Shown here piece by piece: positions 6,033-9,259 of a stretch of 9,259 nucleotides of DNA. The DNA comes from Bacillota bacterium. GTDB lineage: Bacteria > Bacillota > Clostridia > Christensenellales > SZUA-584. A model generated the notes under the pieces. The model was given only the letters and a program-made list of their open reading frames with translations. It did no database searches and was not told the DNA's origin. Both the position numbers and the translations under genes were made by a program. Where the stretch lies: NCBI GenBank assembly GCA_023441905.1, contig JAEZNC010000067.1, positions 1-9,259 of the forward strand, given 5' to 3'. Positions within the stretch are counted from its first letter, which is position 1. Every line of letters starts with the position of its first letter.

Positions 6033-6040
6033 GTGCCAGT
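6016..6040. promoter_or_regulatory. Nested inverted repeats, probable MocR operator
   Basis: Two overlapping inverted repeats lie midway between the divergent genes: ACTGG (6018-6022) with CCAGT (6036-6040), and GCACT (6016-6020) with AGTGC (6032-6036), around an AT-rich core of ACTATATAAAGT. The core is itself nearly palindromic. A dimeric GntR/MocR-type regulator is the obvious candidate ligand. The likely -10 of the regulator gene, TATAAT (6047-6052), lies just to the right with no good -35, so the site could serve both autoregulation and control of the transporter. Confidence 0.6.
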
Positions 6041-6076
6041 ATTACGTATAATAAAGCAAACCAGTTAGGGGCTGCG

Positions 6077-7477
6077 ATGATACAGATTGACCGGGCAGGC
6101 GTGCTGCCAGTGAAGAGGCAGATATACGAAGCGTTTAAACAGCGCATGATGAGCGGAAGCCTCAGGGAGGGGGAAGCCATGCCTTCCACGCGTCTGCTTG
6201 CCGAAGAGCTTTCCGTTTCCCGCAGCACGGTCTGTGAGGCGTACGATATGCTGTTAGCCGAAGGCTTTATTGTGGCGCATCAGGGTGCGCCCACGCGCGT
6301 CGCACCGGGGCTGACCGTAGACAGCGCATCACAAACGGCTGCGGAAGCCGAATTTAAGCAGACGCCAAGCTATACAGCGGACTTTATAACGGGACAGCCC
6401 GATCTGCGCGTGTTCCCGCGTTTTGCGTTTGAGCAGAGCATGAAAAAAGCAATGGCTGAGCTGCCGCTTGATGCGCTGGGGTACACAGGCGCGCAGGGGC
6501 TGCCTCTGCTACGCGCGCAGATCAGTGTATACCTTTATCGGAGCCGCGGCATCAAAGCGGCTGCGCAGGATATCTTCATTACGGCAGGGGCCACCCACGC
6601 GCTGCATGTGACGGCGGAGGTTTTAAGGATAACGAGCGACAAAATCATCGTCGAAGACCCGTGCCACATCGGGATGCTGAAAACGCTTGAACGCAATGGA
6701 TTTATCCCCGTCCCAATACCTACGGACGAGGCAGGACTGAGGACGAAACTGTTAGCCGGTATGCGCGGCTGCCCTGTGTATGTGACACCGTCACACCAGT
6801 TTCCGCTGGGCGGCATTTTGAGCGCACCGCGCCGCGCGGCGCTGATTCGGTATGTGCGGGATAACGAAAGCTATATCATCGAGGACGATTACGACAGCGA
6901 ATTCCGCTATGCGGGAGACCCGGTTGCGCCGCTGTACATGATGGACCCGCAGCGCGTGATCTATGTGGGTACGTTCAGCAAGGTGCTTTATCCGGCACTG
7001 CGTATCGGTTTTGCAATCGTGCCCCGATATTTGCAGCCGCAGTGGGTTAGGACACGTCAGTATACCGATGTGCAGAACCCCGTGTTTGAACAGGCGGCAC
7101 TCGCCGATTTTTTAGAAACGCGGCGGTTCGACAGGCATGTGCATAAAATGCGCCGGCTGTACGGCGCGCGGCGGCGTATGCTGCTCGATTGCCTCACGGC
7201 TGAGTTCGGCGAAAAGTGCCGGCCTATTGGGGATGCCTCGGGGCTGCACATGGCGGTTCAGTTTGACGGCCTGTGTTTTGATGAAAGCACCGAAAGCTTT
7301 TTGCGGGAGCAGGGTATCCGCGCCGCTGCGGTGGCTCGCCACTGCATTGAAAGAGGGCGCCATGAGGACATTCTGCTGCTCGGTTATGGCCATTTGAATG
7401 AAGCCGAGATTCATAACGGCGTGAAGCGTCTTGGCAGCGCTGTCAGGCAGCTATGGGACGGCAATGACCGAAATTGA
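6077..7477 (+). CDS. MocR/GabR-type transcriptional regulator (GntR helix-turn-helix with aminotransferase-like domain)
   Basis: 466 aa, the usual length for MocR proteins. Residues 11-75 form a GntR-type winged helix (VKRQIYEAFKQRMMSGSLREGE, MPSTRLLAEELSVSRSTVCEAYDMLLAEGFI). A linker is followed by a fold-type I aminotransferase domain (about 105-460). Its PLP site is intact: GATHALH, the IIEDDYDSEFRY segment with the pyridine-nitrogen Asp (D270 or D271), and GTFSKVLYPALRIGF with PLP lysine K302. Known relatives (GabR, PdxR) bind PLP and use it, with or without an amino-acid ligand, to control transcription. ATG 6077 is preceded by TAGGGG, with 6 bases between. The divergent EamA gene is the likely target; the ligand is unknown. 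PdxR-like control of PLP supply cannot be excluded, but no pdxST-type genes are nearby. Confidence 0.95.
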   Translation: MIQIDRAGVLPVKRQIYEAFKQRMMSGSLREGEAMPSTRLLAEELSVSRSTVCEAYDMLLAEGFIVAHQGAPTRVAPGLTVDSASQTAAEAEFKQTPSYTADFITGQPDLRVFPRFAFEQSMKKAMAELPLDALGYTGAQGLPLLRAQISVYLYRSRGIKAAAQDIFITAGATHALHVTAEVLRITSDKIIVEDPCHIGMLKTLERNGFIPVPIPTDEAGLRTKLLAGMRGCPVYVTPSHQFPLGGILSAPRRAALIRYVRDNESYIIEDDYDSEFRYAGDPVAPLYMMDPQRVIYVGTFSKVLYPALRIGFAIVPRYLQPQWVRTRQYTDVQNPVFEQAALADFLETRRFDRHVHKMRRLYGARRRMLLDCLTAEFGEKCRPIGDASGLHMAVQFDGLCFDESTESFLREQGIRAAAVARHCIERGRHEDILLLGYGHLNEAEIHNGVKRLGSAVRQLWDGNDRN

Positions 7478-7506
7478 CAGTTAATACGAACTTTACACGA
7501 AAATTC

Positions 7507-7535
7507 TTGTATTATCGCCGCTGAAAGCTTATAAT
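7507..7535 (+). promoter_or_regulatory. Promoter of typA
   Basis: TTGTAT (7507-7512) and a perfect TATAAT (7530-7535) with 17 bases between. The start would be near 7542, giving a leader of about 28 bases. GGGG (7561-7564) is the likely ribosome-binding site, 5 bases before ATG 7570. Confidence 0.75.
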
Positions 7536-7569
7536 CAGTAACGTTTGAATTTTTAATACTGGGGTAACT

Positions 7570-9259
7570 ATGCGAAAACAAGACAATATCAGAAACATTG
7601 CCATCGTGGCGCACGTTGACCACGGCAAAACAACGCTTGTTGATCAAATGCTGAGGCAGTCGGGTATATTCCGTGCCAATGAAGCGGTTCGCGAGCGCGT
7701 GATGGATTCGGAGGATTTGGAACAGGAGCGGGGCATCACGATCCTCGCAAAAAATACAGCCGTCGAATACAAGGGAATCAAGATCAATATTGTGGATACG
7801 CCGGGCCATGCGGACTTCGGCGGCGAGGTGGAGCGCGTGCTGACCATGGTAGACGGCGTGTTGCTGCTCGTTGACGCGTTTGAAGGCTGCATGCCGCAGA
7901 CGCGCTTTGTGCTTAAAAAAGCGCTGATGCTCGGCAAGCACGTGATTGCGGTGATTAACAAGGTGGACAGGCCGGGGGCTCGCCCCGAAGCGGTGCTGGA
8001 CGGCATTATCGACCTTTTTATTGAGCTGGACGCACATGAGGATCAACTCGATTTTCCGGTTGTTTATGCCTCCGCTAAGGCGGGCACGGCATCTTTAAAG
8101 GCGGACGAGGCGCCCACAACGATCACGCCGCTTTTTGACGCGATCATCGAGCATGTGCCCGCGCCGGAGGGCGAACCCGAAGGCCCGCTGCAGATGCTTG
8201 TGTCGAGCATTGATTACGACGACTATCTCGGCCGAATTGCGATTGGCCGCATTGAACGCGGCAGCGCGCAGCGCAACATGGCGGCGGCGCTTTGCCGTCA
8301 GGACGGCACGGCGCAAAACGTTAAGATTACGCGGCTTTATGAATTTTCGGGGCTTAAACGCACGGAAACGGAAAGCGCGCGCTTCGGCGACATCGTTGCA
8401 ATTGCGGGGCTGCCCGATGTGAGCATTGGCGAAACCGTGTGTGATGCCGAATGCATCGATCCGCTGCCGTTTGTGAAGATCGACGAACCCACGGTATCGA
8501 TGAACTTCATTGTCAACAACAGCCCGTTTGCGGGGCGTGAAGGCAAATACGTGACATCGCGAAACTTAAGAGAACGGCTCTTTCGGGAGATGGAGACCAA
8601 CCTGAGCCTCAAGGTGGAGGAGACCGATTCGACCGATTCGTTCAAGGTATCGGGGCGAGGCGAGCTTCACCTGTCGATATTGATTGAAACGATGCGGCGC
8701 GAGGGATATGAGTTCTCGGTGTCGCGGCCGCGCGTCATCCTCAAAAAGGAGGACGGCGTGACCATGGAGCCGTATGAACTGCTGCTGATTGATGTGCCCG
8801 CCGATTATGCGGGCGTCGTGATTGAAAAGCTCGGGCCGAGAAAGGCCTCACTTGTGGACATGAGCAACGACAGCGGCACCACGCGCATGTCGTTCAATAT
8901 CCCGTCGCGCGGACTGATCGGCTACCGAAACGAGTTTATGACGGACACCAAGGGCAACGGCATTATGAACCACATATTCAGCGGTTACCACGAATGGGCA
9001 GGCGATATCGCCGAGCGGCAGAGAGGCTCGATCATCGCGCACGAGCAGGGAGACACCACGGCCTACGGGCTTTTCAACGCGCAGGAGCGCGGACGGCTGT
9101 TCATCGGCGCGGGTGTGCCGGTATACGCGGGCATGGTGGTCGGCGAGAACGCGCGGCAGGAGGATATCGTGGTCAACGTCTGCAAGAAGAAGCAGCTGAC
9201 CAACACGCGCGCATCCGGCTCGGATGAGGCGCTGCGCCTCACACCGGCCACGGTCTTAA
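7570..9259 (+). CDS. typA: Translational GTPase TypA/BipA (3' truncated by window end)
   Basis: 563 codons are present with no stop; the family is about 605-615 aa, so only the last 40-50 residues are missing. It is a ribosome-binding GTPase related to EF-G and LepA, needed for ribosome assembly and growth at low temperature or under stress. GTPase motifs in order: G1 AHVDHGKTT (residues 14-22), G2 RGITI (54-58), G3 DTPGH (76-80), G4 NKVD (130-133), G5 SAK (168-170). Domain II follows (about 205-300). Later TypA signatures are NNSPFAGREGKYVTSR, SGRGELHLSILIETMRREGYEF and the C-terminal SRGLIGYRNEFMTDTKGNGIMNH-type region (PSRGLIGYRNEF, TKGNGIMNHIF). The end, KKKQLTNTRASGSDEALRL, is the conserved entry to the C-terminal segment. 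It has its own promoter and no visible operon partner upstream. Confidence 0.98.
   Translation, partial: MRKQDNIRNIAIVAHVDHGKTTLVDQMLRQSGIFRANEAVRERVMDSEDLEQERGITILAKNTAVEYKGIKINIVDTPGHADFGGEVERVLTMVDGVLLLVDAFEGCMPQTRFVLKKALMLGKHVIAVINKVDRPGARPEAVLDGIIDLFIELDAHEDQLDFPVVYASAKAGTASLKADEAPTTITPLFDAIIEHVPAPEGEPEGPLQMLVSSIDYDDYLGRIAIGRIERGSAQRNMAAALCRQDGTAQNVKITRLYEFSGLKRTETESARFGDIVAIAGLPDVSIGETVCDAECIDPLPFVKIDEPTVSMNFIVNNSPFAGREGKYVTSRNLRERLFREMETNLSLKVEETDSTDSFKVSGRGELHLSILIETMRREGYEFSVSRPRVILKKEDGVTMEPYELLLIDVPADYAGVVIEKLGPRKASLVDMSNDSGTTRMSFNIPSRGLIGYRNEFMTDTKGNGIMNHIFSGYHEWAGDIAERQRGSIIAHEQGDTTAYGLFNAQERGRLFIGAGVPVYAGMVVGENARQEDIVVNVCKKKQLTNTRASGSDEALRLTPATVL

Noticed and set aside
7474..7479. 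Perfect TTGACA at the end of the MocR gene as a typA -35
   Set aside because: No -10 at a suitable distance: the nearest TATTAT is 30 bases away. TTGTAT/TATAAT at 7507-7535 is a better promoter.

Overview
The window looks like a chromosomal stretch of a moderately GC-rich member of the Bacillota, probably class Clostridia. The evidence is a clostridial-type HtpG, an HrcA/CIRCE heat-shock operator, a secreted cell-wall-type domain and an Amidase_6 protein of kinds common in Clostridia, and a MocR/EamA divergent pair. No phage, insertion sequence, CRISPR array, tRNA or rRNA was seen. Taxonomy below class level is not claimed.

Layout. (1) 1-1195: the 3' end of an exported or cell-wall-associated protein gene overlaps by ATGA a lipoprotein gene with a DUF5050-like domain; a clean intrinsic terminator follows. 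(2) 1318-3814: a sigma-A-type promoter overlapped at its start point by a perfect CIRCE element drives htpG (Hsp90) and, 16 bases downstream, thpR (RNA 2',3'-cyclic phosphodiesterase). (3) 3815-4864: a low-GC, apparently non-coding stretch, then a small very basic hypothetical ORF, then a cytoplasmic-looking Amidase_6 protein. The Shine-Dalgarno of the amidase lies inside a hairpin whose loop carries the stop codon of the small ORF. (4) 5019-7477: a divergent pair, an EamA/DMT exporter on the minus strand and a MocR-type (GntR helix-turn-helix plus aminotransferase fold) regulator on the plus strand, sharing a 113-base intergenic region with nested inverted repeats. (5) 7507-9259: a good promoter and the ribosome-associated GTPase TypA/BipA, cut by the window end.

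How the parts work together: htpG-thpR forms a probable heat-shock operon repressed by HrcA. The MocR protein most likely controls the neighbouring transporter. TypA stands alone as a stress and ribosome-assembly GTPase. The amidase and the small ORF may be translationally coupled or attenuated by the hairpin between them.

The most unusual signal is in HtpG. The near-invariant ATP-site aspartate of the DxGxG motif (E. coli D80, yeast Hsp90 D79) reads as alanine (A77), while the other nucleotide-binding motifs are intact. I did not find a convincing wholly new multi-gene system; most of the window is ordinary housekeeping and accessory content.
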